This document shows, piece after piece, positions 1 to 7,089 of a DNA stretch of 53,733 bases (positions are counted from its first letter, which is position 1; each line of letters opens with the position of its first letter). Location: contig JAGQHJ010000008.1 in assembly GCA_020431915.1 (NCBI GenBank), forward strand, positions 1-53,733. Reading direction: 5' to 3'. Position numbers and translations under genes: made by a program. Origin of the DNA: Cyanobacteria bacterium HKST-UBA04. Its GTDB lineage: Bacteria; Cyanobacteriota; Vampirovibrionia; Vampirovibrionales; JAGQHJ01. The notes beneath the pieces are model-generated. The model was not told the DNA's origin. It did no database searches and was given only the letters and a program-made list of their open reading frames with translations.

Positions 1-99
1 ACTTAATAACAGGCTGAAAACGAATAGACCTTCTTTATGGCGAGCAGGCGGTGGCGAAGCCACGCGCTTCGGCCCACACCCCCTGCCCCTCAGCGGGGG

Positions 100-125
100 T
101 TGGTAGGGGGCTGGCCCCCTACCAA
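100..125. repeat. Perfect inverted repeat (11-bp arms)
   Basis: Arms TTGGTAGGGGG and CCCCCTACCAA flank a CTGG loop. A smaller hairpin, CGAAGC/GCTTCG, lies just upstream at 55-71. No T-run follows on either strand, so it does not look like an intrinsic terminator. The rest of 1-189 shows no gene I can support. It could be a dispersed palindromic element, which needs a genome-wide copy count. Confidence 0.6.
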
Positions 126-189
126 AAACCCTACAGGGTTATGTCTCCGAAAAGCCTTTGAGTTGGTCACCCCTTCCCTGGCAAGGATC

Positions 190-216
190 AAAAAAATAAA
201 CGCACGACATCTGCGT
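190..216 (-). terminator. Intrinsic terminator after the GT9 gene
   Basis: Read on the minus strand, ACGCA-GATGTCG-TGCGT forms a 5-bp stem and is followed by TTTATTTTTTT. It lies 13 bases past the stop codon of the glycosyltransferase gene, where the minus-strand glycan operon should end. Confidence 0.55.
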
Positions 217-229
217 CCCATAATGACCG

Positions 230-1384
230 TTATGATTGGGCGGGCTCAAGATGCCCCAACTGAACCATCATCGACTCCACCCCGGCCATCACCTTGTCGA
301 CTGGAATGTCGAGGCAAACCGGCTGGTTGCAGCTTTGCTGCCGAACATCAAACAAACACGGGCGGCAAGGCAGGTCGTCCACATGCACGGCCTGGACCCA
401 CGGCACCGGGGGCAAGAGCTTTCGTTCGCTGGTGGGTGAAAATAAGGCTACCAGCGGAATTTTTAAGCCTACGGCAAGATGCATGGGCCCGGAGTCTACG
501 GAGACGAGCATGGTACCCATCGTCAACACGCTGGCCAGATCCGTCAGCGATTCGGTAAGGCCGAAGAAATTCACAAACTGCGGATGCTTGACGGCTTCCT
601 GCCCGCCGAGCCGTTCCATGGCCGACAAAATGGCGTCGATATCTTCGTGATCGTCCGGGCCACCCAGCAGCACGACCTGCCAGTCGGGGTGGCTGCCAAT
701 GAGTCGGTGGATCAGCTCAGCCCAGTTCAACGGATCCCAGGCCTTGAGGATGCCTTTTTTGACACTGACCCGGCTGACACCGGGGTGGATGAAAACCCGG
801 TAACGCCAGACCCTTGCTTCGTCCGTATGGGTGGCTTTTTCCAGGGCATCCTGTAGAACGGCATGGCGATCGCCGTAGGCATACAGTTCGGGAATCCAGG
901 TATTGATTTGCGACATGGGCAGATCCAGCTCTTCGAGGAAGGTGGCTGCCAGCGAGAAGTACATTTGCCCGGCATACATGTCAAACCCCAACGGGGCCGC
1001 CCGGCTGAGCAGGCCGGTCAGAAAGCGGTGGCTGTTGTAGCCAATTCGGATACGGGCCCCGCTGAGCCAAAGCAGGATGGCAATAAACGGGGAGGTGCCG
1101 CTGCTGATAACCGCATCGGGCTTAAGCTGCCAGAGCATCAGCAGCAGCTCGACGAACAGCATCAGGCGAAACCCTTGCCGGACCACGATAAACCGTGTGT
1201 CGTCAACCTGGGGCAACAGACCCATGACGGCTGCACACCGTTTTTCGGTTACAAACGTCAGGCGTGCCTCGGGCACAGCCCGTCGAACCGCCGACAGTAC
1301 CGGGCTGAACAAAATTTGATCACCGATACCGCCAAAATTAAGGCAAACGATAGTTTGGGGACGCGGGGGGGGTGGCGCAGCCAT
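230..1384 (-). CDS. Glycosyltransferase family 9 (heptosyltransferase-like)
   Basis: About 384 residues. The N-terminal GGIGDQILFSPVL is the glycine-rich loop of ADP-heptose:LPS heptosyltransferases. The C-terminal half has FIHPGVSR, VVLLGGPDD and VDSGPMHLA...FSPTS, the nucleotide-sugar binding region of GT9 enzymes. The expected role is transfer of a heptose-like sugar onto lipopolysaccharide core or a surface glycan at the inner membrane face. I chose the ATG at 1384 because it overlaps the stop of the upstream ligase-like gene as TAATG and has GGAGG about 10 bases upstream; a longer open frame reaches 1507 but is unconserved-looking. The exact sugar cannot be told from sequence. Confidence 0.85.
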   Translation of the reverse strand: MAAPPPPRPQTIVCLNFGGIGDQILFSPVLSAVRRAVPEARLTFVTEKRCAAVMGLLPQVDDTRFIVVRQGFRLMLFVELLLMLWQLKPDAVISSGTSPFIAILLWLSGARIRIGYNSHRFLTGLLSRAAPLGFDMYAGQMYFSLAATFLEELDLPMSQINTWIPELYAYGDRHAVLQDALEKATHTDEARVWRYRVFIHPGVSRVSVKKGILKAWDPLNWAELIHRLIGSHPDWQVVLLGGPDDHEDIDAILSAMERLGGQEAVKHPQFVNFFGLTESLTDLASVLTMGTMLVSVDSGPMHLAVGLKIPLVALFSPTSERKLLPPVPWVQAVHVDDLPCRPCLFDVRQQSCNQPVCLDIPVDKVMAGVESMMVQLGHLEPAQS

Positions 1385-2955
1385 TAGGGGGCAGCCTCCG
1401 TCTTGTCTGCCACATCGGCAGCGGTCTGGGCAAACACGTCGGTGGTAACCTGGGCCAGGCCGGCCACCAGAAACCAGAACAACGTGTTGACACTTGGCCG
1501 ATACCAAATCGTATCAAACAACCCATATACCGTGGAAGAGGCCAGCCCCACAATCAATGTGCCGGCCCATAACTGAGTGGTCAGGGTGGCCCGGGTAAAC
1601 AGGACCCCGACTGCCCGAAGCGCCATGACCAACCACAGCAGCAAAAAGGCCAGCAGGCCAAAAAGGCCCTGCTCGGCCCAGATTTCCAGAAAGATGCTGT
1701 AGGCACTCAGGGCCGTGTAGCCCGGTACCATGTACAGGCCGTAGACCAGCTTGAAGGTGTTGTTGCCTGGGCCAATCCCTACCAACCAGTTGTCCTTTAT
1801 CATGGCCCAGGTGCTCGACCAGACATTCATGCGAAAGGAGTTGCTGCTGTCTTCGCGGAAGGCGACGATGGACAACAGGCGATTTTGCAGGGCTGGCATG
1901 ACCAGTACGGCCGTTAGCACCACCCCCACCACGGCCAACGCCGCCAGTAACCAGGCGACCTTCAGGCGAACCAAGGGCTTTAAATCGGCTTGGTGCCACA
2001 ACAGGTGCCCGACCCAGAGAAACGTCAGCCCGCCCATAGCGGCCAGGGCCAGGTACGCTCCGCGCGATCCGGTTAGCACCAAGGCCTCGGCCATTAACCC
2101 ACAGGCCCCCGTGCCCAGCACGGCCCAGCCCCATTGCCGCGTCAGCCATGCCATTAGCGACACCCCCACCCCCAGGCCCAGGCAGTGGATCATGTAGCCA
2201 GCCAACAGGTTCGGGTTGGCCGGTTTCAGGGTGCCAAAAACGCGGATCAATTGTAGTTCGGGGTTCAGTTCAGGATCCTGCCAGGTAGCCAAGGGCTGTA
2301 CCCGGTGCTGGTACTGCCACAGCCCCACCACCGCTTCAAAAGTGCCCAGGGCAATGATCAGCAGGCTTAGCAGCCACAGCCACTTGAAGGGCCATCGTGG
2401 CGCCTCGGCTTCGTCGGCTACCAAAACCCGGGCGTTGAGGTAGGCGGCCAAAAACGTCAGCAGCTTAACGAGGCCCACCATGCTCGTGGCCATGTACGAG
2501 GAAAACATGGCTGACACCGCGGCCGTGGCGAAAAACAGCAGCACCCAGTTATCGATGAGGCAGAAGCGGAAGCTGGCTCGGCCCGTCAGCCAGCGGGCAA
2601 CCAGCACGGCAAAGCCGGCCCACACCAGCCCCCCGATGACCCCCGTACCCATAAAGGGGGCGGCAACCATGGCCGCCAGCACCAGTGCGCGGTGAAGCCA
2701 GATCAATCCCAAGCGCAGGCCATTCAAAGCCGGGGCGGAGGCCGTTGCCAAAGGGGTATGCCCAAGCAGGTGCCAAACCTGGGCCACCTTGCTGGTGGCC
2801 AGGCCCATCGTGGACAGGCATGGGCGGGGGGCACATGTCCGTGCCATCAGGGGGCCAATCACCCGTGAGGTTTTTACGATCGGCGGCAGCAGGGGCAGGC
2901 TGGGCCAGCCAGCCGTTGCTGCAGGGGAAGCAGAAGAGGAAGCATCAACAGCCAT
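1384..2955 (-). CDS. O-antigen ligase/polymerase-like membrane protein
   Basis: 523 residues. A polar N-terminal stretch of about 80 residues is followed by roughly ten or more hydrophobic segments. The central extramembrane loop contains NVWSSTWAMIKDNWLVGIGPG and a later LEIWAEQGLFGLLAF, the pattern of the Wzy_C (O-antigen ligase/WaaL) family, which joins polyprenol-linked glycan to lipid A core or polymerises repeat units in the inner membrane. It starts 13 bases after the DUF4330 stop with GGGGAG upstream, and its stop overlaps the next start. Ligase versus polymerase cannot be resolved here. Confidence 0.8.
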   Translation of the reverse strand: MAVDASSSASPAATAGWPSLPLLPPIVKTSRVIGPLMARTCAPRPCLSTMGLATSKVAQVWHLLGHTPLATASAPALNGLRLGLIWLHRALVLAAMVAAPFMGTGVIGGLVWAGFAVLVARWLTGRASFRFCLIDNWVLLFFATAAVSAMFSSYMATSMVGLVKLLTFLAAYLNARVLVADEAEAPRWPFKWLWLLSLLIIALGTFEAVVGLWQYQHRVQPLATWQDPELNPELQLIRVFGTLKPANPNLLAGYMIHCLGLGVGVSLMAWLTRQWGWAVLGTGACGLMAEALVLTGSRGAYLALAAMGGLTFLWVGHLLWHQADLKPLVRLKVAWLLAALAVVGVVLTAVLVMPALQNRLLSIVAFREDSSNSFRMNVWSSTWAMIKDNWLVGIGPGNNTFKLVYGLYMVPGYTALSAYSIFLEIWAEQGLFGLLAFLLLWLVMALRAVGVLFTRATLTTQLWAGTLIVGLASSTVYGLFDTIWYRPSVNTLFWFLVAGLAQVTTDVFAQTAADVADKTEAAP

Positions 2956-2968
2956 GGCGTCTCCCCGG

Positions 2969-3520
2969 CTACTCGGTGGTCGATTTGGTGGTTGACGTGG
3001 TAGTCGATGCGGTGGCGGGGTTCATGGCTGTCACATCGGTAATACGGCCGTAAACCCGGTACTTGAAGCCTTCCAGTTCGATGCCCAACCCCACCTTGAC
3101 CTTGACCCCGTTGGTGACATAGCCGTCTTTCGTCACCAGGGCGTGATCCTTGAGTACCACAAAACATTCGTAGCCGTTGGGCTCTGCCGGGTCCTGCCCC
3201 ACACGGTTGTCGCCCACCACGGTCTGGATACGCTCGCATGTGGAAGACACGATTTCGACCTGGCCGCGCGGCTGGTTGCGGATAGTAATGGACGTGGTTT
3301 GCTGGGGCTTGAAGAGGTTGGGGTCGAGGGTTTTAAAATCGGAGATTTGCACGGCGATATGGATGTCCGTTTCCCCCTGCACCACCTGGCCACTGGTGGT
3401 ATGTAGCCCCGACTGCACGGCAAAGACGCCGACAACCATCAAGCCAATCAACACCGCCACGGCGGCATCCAATACGTTCAGGCGCCCAAACAGGCGGCCC
3501 TCTTTATCCAGAAAACTCAT
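2969..3520 (-). CDS. DUF4330 single-pass membrane protein
   Basis: 183 residues from the ATG at 3520. The N-terminus MSFLDKEGRLFGRLNVLDA is followed by one transmembrane helix (about residues 20-40, AVAVLIGLMVVGVFAV), then a soluble domain on the far side of the membrane and a Thr/Ser-rich tail. The opening resembles DUF4330 proteins, known mainly from Cyanobacteriota and of unknown function. It is first in the minus-strand glycan operon with the ligase-like and GT9 genes, so a role in envelope glycan assembly is inferred from context only. A longer start at 3547 is possible but lies before the conserved opening. Confidence 0.7.
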   Translation of the reverse strand: MSFLDKEGRLFGRLNVLDAAVAVLIGLMVVGVFAVQSGLHTTSGQVVQGETDIHIAVQISDFKTLDPNLFKPQQTTSITIRNQPRGQVEIVSSTCERIQTVVGDNRVGQDPAEPNGYECFVVLKDHALVTKDGYVTNGVKVKVGLGIELEGFKYRVYGRITDVTAMNPATASTTTSTTKSTTE

Positions 3521-3550
3521 ATGGCACCATACCTGTCCGTTACACATACC

Positions 3551-3570
3551 CGGTTCGTGACGACGAACCG
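3551..3570. promoter_or_regulatory. Perfect palindrome upstream of the glycan operon
   Basis: CGGTTCGT and ACGAACCG are perfect 8-bp arms around GACG. The element lies between a minus-strand -10 like TACAAT (3599-3604 on the plus strand) and the DUF4330 start at 3520. It could be a regulator-binding operator or a 5' UTR hairpin. No T-run follows. Confidence 0.5.
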
Positions 3571-3598
3571 TTCCAACATACCATTAACGGTTGCTTCT

Positions 3599-3627
3599 AT
3601 TGTACCGGCAAGGACGGCTACAGGGAA
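3599..3627 (-). promoter_or_regulatory. Candidate promoter of the glycan operon
   Basis: Minus-strand TTCCCT (3622-3627) and TACAAT (3599-3604) are separated by 17 bases. The -10 is good and the -35 weak. Transcription would start near 3592, about 70 bases before the DUF4330 start and upstream of the palindrome. Confidence 0.35.
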
Positions 3628-3636
3628 AACCCCCTG

Positions 3637-4674
3637 CTACTTGGTAGGCACCCGCGACTGGATGGCTAGTTTGCCGGGGTTAAGTTTATCGAGTGCTTCG
3701 AGCAGTTCGGGTGGTGTGGCCGTGGCCGTTCCAAAGCGACGTACCACCAGACTGGCGGCCAGGTTACCCAGCACGGCCCCTTCCAGCGGGGTTGCCCCAC
3801 TGGCCATGGCCAGCGTCAGGGCGGCAATAACCGTGTCGCCGGCCCCCGTTACATCAAACACGTCGCTGACGTTAAAGGCCTCGATGTGGGACAGATGCCC
3901 GTCGGCGTCAAACAGGGTCATGCCGTCCTTGCCCTGGGTAATCAGCAGGTGCTGCAGCCCGGCGCTTTGGCGCAGGCTATGGCCATGGGCATGCACGTCG
4001 TCGACGGAACGCAGGGCCTGGCCAAGGTTGAACTCGGCTTCGGGTTGGTTGGGGGTAGCCACGGTGGCCCCTTCAAACATGGCCAGCTTGCGGTGGCTGT
4101 CGACGGCAAAAATCAGGTTGTGCTTGCGGCAGACCGCTTTGCAGGTTTCGATGACGGCCGGGGTGATGGCCCCGATGTCGTAGTCGGACAAGATGAGGGC
4201 ATGGTGTTTGGGGGCCAGTGCCTCGATGTGGCTGATGAGTTTTTTCTCAATTGGGCCGGATACCGGGGTCTTGTCTTCGCGATCGATACGCACGATTTGC
4301 TGCCGGACGCTTTGGCGGGCATTCCCGATAATGCGGGTCTTGGTGGTGGTGGGGCGCGAAGCGTCATGAACCAGGCCTTCGGGCGACACGCCGTCGCGTT
4401 CCATTGCCTCGACGAGCAGGGTGCTGTAGTAATCTTTTCCGCAGACGCCCACCATCGTGACATGCCCGCCGAGGGCTGCCACGTTGTGGGCCGCATTACC
4501 GCCACCGCCCAGTAAAATGTCGCTGCGTTCGTGCTGCAGAATGATGACAGGCGCCTCGCGTGACAACCGGCTGGTTTGGCCATAGGTCATCTCGTCAATG
4601 GCAATGTCGCCAACGACCATGACCCGCCCCTTGGGCAGGTTGGCAATGATGGTTTGCAGATCGGTTTTTTTCAT
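3637..4674 (-). CDS. rfaE1: D-beta-D-heptose 7-phosphate kinase-like (PfkB family)
   Basis: 345 residues. The N-terminus VMVVGDIAIDEMTYGQTSRL is close to the RfaE/HldE kinase domain, GGGGNAAHNVAALG is the substrate-binding glycine loop, and FDVTGAGDTV is the PfkB anion-hole signature with its catalytic Asp. The expected reaction is ATP-dependent phosphorylation of D-glycero-D-manno-heptose 7-phosphate at C1, making ADP-heptose precursor for LPS core. The length fits a stand-alone kinase without the HldE adenylyltransferase half. The start at 4674 is preferred over an upstream non-ATG start at 4797 because the extra residues are unlike the family. No clear Shine-Dalgarno. It is separated from the operon below by 116 bases and has the same likely pathway. 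Confidence 0.8.
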   Translation of the reverse strand: MKKTDLQTIIANLPKGRVMVVGDIAIDEMTYGQTSRLSREAPVIILQHERSDILLGGGGNAAHNVAALGGHVTMVGVCGKDYYSTLLVEAMERDGVSPEGLVHDASRPTTTKTRIIGNARQSVRQQIVRIDREDKTPVSGPIEKKLISHIEALAPKHHALILSDYDIGAITPAVIETCKAVCRKHNLIFAVDSHRKLAMFEGATVATPNQPEAEFNLGQALRSVDDVHAHGHSLRQSAGLQHLLITQGKDGMTLFDADGHLSHIEAFNVSDVFDVTGAGDTVIAALTLAMASGATPLEGAVLGNLAASLVVRRFGTATATPPELLEALDKLNPGKLAIQSRVPTK

Positions 4675-4841
4675 CGGGGCAGAAGCTTTCAATGGGTAAG
4701 CAGAACAACGGTTTGCGTTAAACAGTGTACTCGCCACAGGGCCTGGAGTACAGACAACCTGTAGCAACGTGGGCCATCCTTTGACAAACTTTGACAAACC
4801 CCCCTGTTCGTCGGAGCATGAGGCCCTATCTTGAAACCAAT

Positions 4842-4915
4842 GCGCCCGTAGCTCAGCTGGATAGAGTGTCGCCCTCCGAAGGCGAAGGTCGCGCGTTCGA
4901 ATCGCGCCGGGCGTA
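4842..4915 (+). tRNA. tRNA-Arg (anticodon CCG)
   Basis: A full cloverleaf can be drawn. Acceptor GCGCCCG pairs with CGGGCGT (one G-U pair), the D arm is GCTC...GAGT, the anticodon stem TCGCC/GGCGA encloses loop CTCCGAA with anticodon CCG, the T arm is GCGCG-TTCGAAT-CGCGC, and the discriminator base is A. CCA is not encoded. A CTCCCC/GGGGAG hairpin lies just downstream at 4925-4945 but lacks a T-run. Confidence 0.93.
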
Positions 4916-5100
4916 TTTTAATTTCTCCCCAAGCCGGGTGGGGAGCCATGGCCCAGCGGGTGCTCAATGGCGCGAAAGGATGCCAGGGATGTTGAGGGTG
5001 CCAAAGGTGTGGCGGGTGCGAGTGAAGCGGCCAGAATTGTCGAAACTGCGTCCGCCGCTTAGACTGGTAGAAGCCCGACCCCTTCGCGAGGATCTTGCCG

Positions 5101-6288
5101 ATGCCTGCCAAAACACACCTGAAGACTGTCCTGCCGAGACTGCTCCACCGGCGCGGAAAGAAGCTGGGCATGGCCCCGGGGTCGGTCATTCATGTGGCCA
5201 GCGATCACCTGCTGCCCTGCACCGGCCCGGTGGCCGTCAGCGTGTTTCACTACAGCGCCGATCACTGCAACGAAATGACGATGACCGGCATACAGGATTA
5301 CCACATCGCCTCAACCACCCCGGCCACCACCTGGATCAACGTCAGCGGGCTGCACGATATCGAGTTGCTTCAGGCTCTGGGCCAGCAGTTCAACATTCCC
5401 CCGCTGGTGCTTGAAGACATTGCCGACACCGGCCAGCGTCCTAAAATCGAAATACATGGCCCGCTGCTGTTTGTGGTGATGAAAATGATCTACCAACCGT
5501 CGGCAGCCAGCGGTACGGCCCCTGTCCCTAATCCGGCCCATGACCCTGGCCACGCCCAGGATCATGTGTTGGCCGCCATGCCCTTTGTCGTCGAGCAGGT
5601 GGGTATGGTCATTGCCAAGGACACGGTTATTACTTTCCAGGAGCGGGCCGAGGATGTGTTCGAGCCTGTTCGAAAGCGCCTGCGCAGTGCCAGTGGCCGA
5701 ATTCGAAATGCCGGTGCCGACTACCTGGCCTATGCCCTGATGGACGTGATGGTGGATCACTATTTCCATGTGTTTGAGCAGCTTGGTGACCAGATTGAGG
5801 CAGTCGAGGAGCATATTTACCATGACGGTGGACCCAAAACCGGTACCAAGACCCTGGCGGCCATGCAGCTGCTGAAGCGCGAGCTGGTGTTGCTGAAAAA
5901 ATACATTTGGCCCTTGCGCGATGTGGTTAGCAGCCTGCGCCGGGACACAAGCAACCTGATTTCACCCGATACCCAGCCCTATTTTAACGATGTGCACGAC
6001 CATGTGGTGCAGGTTATTGAACTGATTGAGGCTTATCGTGACATCCTGACCGGCCTGGGTGATTTGTACCTGACCATGCTCGGTAACCGCACCAACACCA
6101 CCATGCAGATGCTTACGGTGATTGCCACCATTTTTATGCCCCTGACCTTTATTGCCGGTATCTACGGGATGAACTTTGAGTACATGCCCGAACTGCACTG
6201 GCGCTATGGGTATGGACTGGTGTGGGGGCTGATGGCTGCCATTGCCCTGGTGATGGTGGGGTGGTTTAAGAAAAAGCGGATGCTTTAA
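5101..6288 (+). CDS. corA: CorA-family magnesium/divalent metal transporter
   Basis: 395 residues. A long cytoplasmic N-terminal region ends in a helix-rich stalk. The C-terminus has a first membrane helix (MLTVIATIFMPLTFIAGI), the CorA signature YGMNF, and a second helix (GLVWGLMAAIALVMVGWF) before a lysine-rich tail. These are the defining features of pentameric CorA channels for Mg2+ (some members move Co2+, Ni2+ or Zn2+). I chose ATG 5101 because GAGGA sits about eight bases upstream; a TTG at 5095 is too close to that site. The gene is monocistronic in appearance. Confidence 0.92.
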   Translation: MPAKTHLKTVLPRLLHRRGKKLGMAPGSVIHVASDHLLPCTGPVAVSVFHYSADHCNEMTMTGIQDYHIASTTPATTWINVSGLHDIELLQALGQQFNIPPLVLEDIADTGQRPKIEIHGPLLFVVMKMIYQPSAASGTAPVPNPAHDPGHAQDHVLAAMPFVVEQVGMVIAKDTVITFQERAEDVFEPVRKRLRSASGRIRNAGADYLAYALMDVMVDHYFHVFEQLGDQIEAVEEHIYHDGGPKTGTKTLAAMQLLKRELVLLKKYIWPLRDVVSSLRRDTSNLISPDTQPYFNDVHDHVVQVIELIEAYRDILTGLGDLYLTMLGNRTNTTMQMLTVIATIFMPLTFIAGIYGMNFEYMPELHWRYGYGLVWGLMAAIALVMVGWFKKKRML

Positions 6289-6339
6289 TGGCGGGGTCTA
6301 TATTCCGACAGGAAGAGGGCGGCCCCGGGGAGGGAAGGC

Positions 6340-6371
6340 AAAAAAAAGCACCTTACGGATGCAAGGCGCTT
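6340..6371 (-). terminator. Intrinsic terminator, minus strand
   Basis: Read on the minus strand, AGCGCCTT-gcatccgt-AAGGTGCT (one G-U pair) is followed by eight T. No minus-strand protein gene lies upstream for several kilobases, so it most simply ends the candidate RNA described at 6340-6734. It could also serve corA on the plus strand, where the T-run is poor. Confidence 0.6.
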
Positions 6372-6734
6372 TACGTACTATCTATCACTTACTAAATCTA
6401 AAAATGCTGAAAAGATGGGGTGCAGCGGGTAATTCGTAACGGCTCGGTGGCCGGCAGAGGCGACTTTTTGAACACTTCTGGAACAAGGAAGGCACACATA
6501 GAAGGGGGAGGGCGTGTGCGCGTATCGGTTGTTGATCAGCAGTCGTCCGTCTAACAGGGGTGGGTAGGGTTTCGCTTAAGAAGCGCGGGCTTTATCGGGT
6601 TGCTGCTTTGGGAAACCCAAGGCACGGCGGTCAACCGGTTCAATCACGTAAAGCCCATAACCATACTAAAGCTTCTTTTAGTTAACAATATCCGTTTCCG
6701 ATCCCACATCTTTCATAGGGCGTATATACCCCTA
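6340..6734 (-). ncRNA. Candidate structured non-coding RNA, about 395 nt
   Basis: A minus-strand promoter (CAGACA at 6763-6768, 16 bases, TATACT at 6741-6746) and a strong terminator bracket a region without a convincing reading frame. The interior can fold. The ends pair over about 11 bp with two bulges (6703-6714 with 6409-6420), a perfect 8-bp helix joins 6649-6656 to 6587-6594 around a TTGGG/CCCAA hairpin, and smaller stems are CGCTT/AAGCG (6573-6585) and GCACAC/GTGTGC (6492-6519). I looked for tmRNA, RNase P RNA and SRP RNA signatures and found none. Existence is inferred, not shown. Confidence 0.42.
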
Positions 6735-6740
6735 GACAAA

Positions 6741-6768
6741 AGTATAGGAAACGCGATCCTTTTGTCTG
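6741..6768 (-). promoter_or_regulatory. Candidate promoter of the 6.3-6.7 kb RNA
   Basis: Minus-strand CAGACA (plus-strand 6763-6768) and TATACT (6741-6746) are 16 bases apart. The match to a sigma-70 promoter is good at -10 and 4 of 6 at -35. Predicted start is near 6734. Confidence 0.45.
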
Positions 6769-6852
6769 AGTTTATAAACCGACATGGATAAATAACCGCC
6801 AAAAGCAAGGCGAGTCCTGGCAAAAGCATATATATCTGAAAGAAATACCTCT

Positions 6853-6881
6853 TTCCACGACACGTGTGGTTGCGCTATAAT
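6853..6881 (+). promoter_or_regulatory. Candidate promoter upstream of the hybrid kinase
   Basis: TTCCAC (6853-6858), 17 bases, then a perfect TATAAT (6876-6881). It would start transcription near 6888, about 200 bases before the kinase start, leaving a long leader that holds the small basic frame at 6900. Confidence 0.55.
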
Positions 6882-6899
6882 AAGGTGTCCATAGGAGAC

Positions 6900-7043
6900 A
6901 TGTCGAAACGGGTGTCTTTAAGGCGTCTGCCAGCAAGGTTTACAGGTTTTTGCCCCCGTTCTCGGCAGGCCCGAAAAACAGCCCACACCCGGTTCACCCG
7001 GTCGAAACCGGTCGCGCTAGGCCACCGAATAAGGGGTAAATAA
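6900..7043 (+). CDS. Possible 47-residue basic leader peptide
   Basis: A short frame begins MSKRVSLRRLPARF and ends at TAA 7041. It is very rich in Arg and Lys. It starts about 12 bases after the predicted transcription start, with AGGAG only two bases before the ATG, which is closer than usual. The kinase gene follows about 50 bases later. It may be a small protein, an upstream ORF controlling the kinase, or chance in a GC-rich leader. I recognise no family. Confidence 0.25.
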   Translation: MSKRVSLRRLPARFTGFCPRSRQARKTAHTRFTRSKPVALGHRIRGK

Positions 7044-7089
7044 GCCAGACACGACGCCTGCTTGCACTTAATTGGCGCACCCCTGGCAC

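Noticed and set aside
100..125. Palindrome at 100-125 as an intrinsic terminator
   Set aside because: No T-run follows on either strand; the hairpin at 190-216 is the better terminator for the glycosyltransferase gene.
37..558. Plus-strand frame covering the left edge and glycosyltransferase 3' end
   Set aside because: It runs antisense to the GT9 gene and through the palindrome and terminator, with no recognisable protein features.
4781..4796. Promoter for tRNA-Arg from two TTGACA copies
   Set aside because: TTGACA occurs at 4781 and 4791 but no -10 element lies at a workable distance (TATCTT at 4827 is about 30 bases away).
6340..6734. tmRNA, RNase P RNA or SRP RNA for the 6.3-6.7 kb candidate
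   Set aside because: No TTCGAC with a T-arm, no GAGGAAAGTCC and no GTCAGGTCCGGAAGG-type loop is present on either strand.
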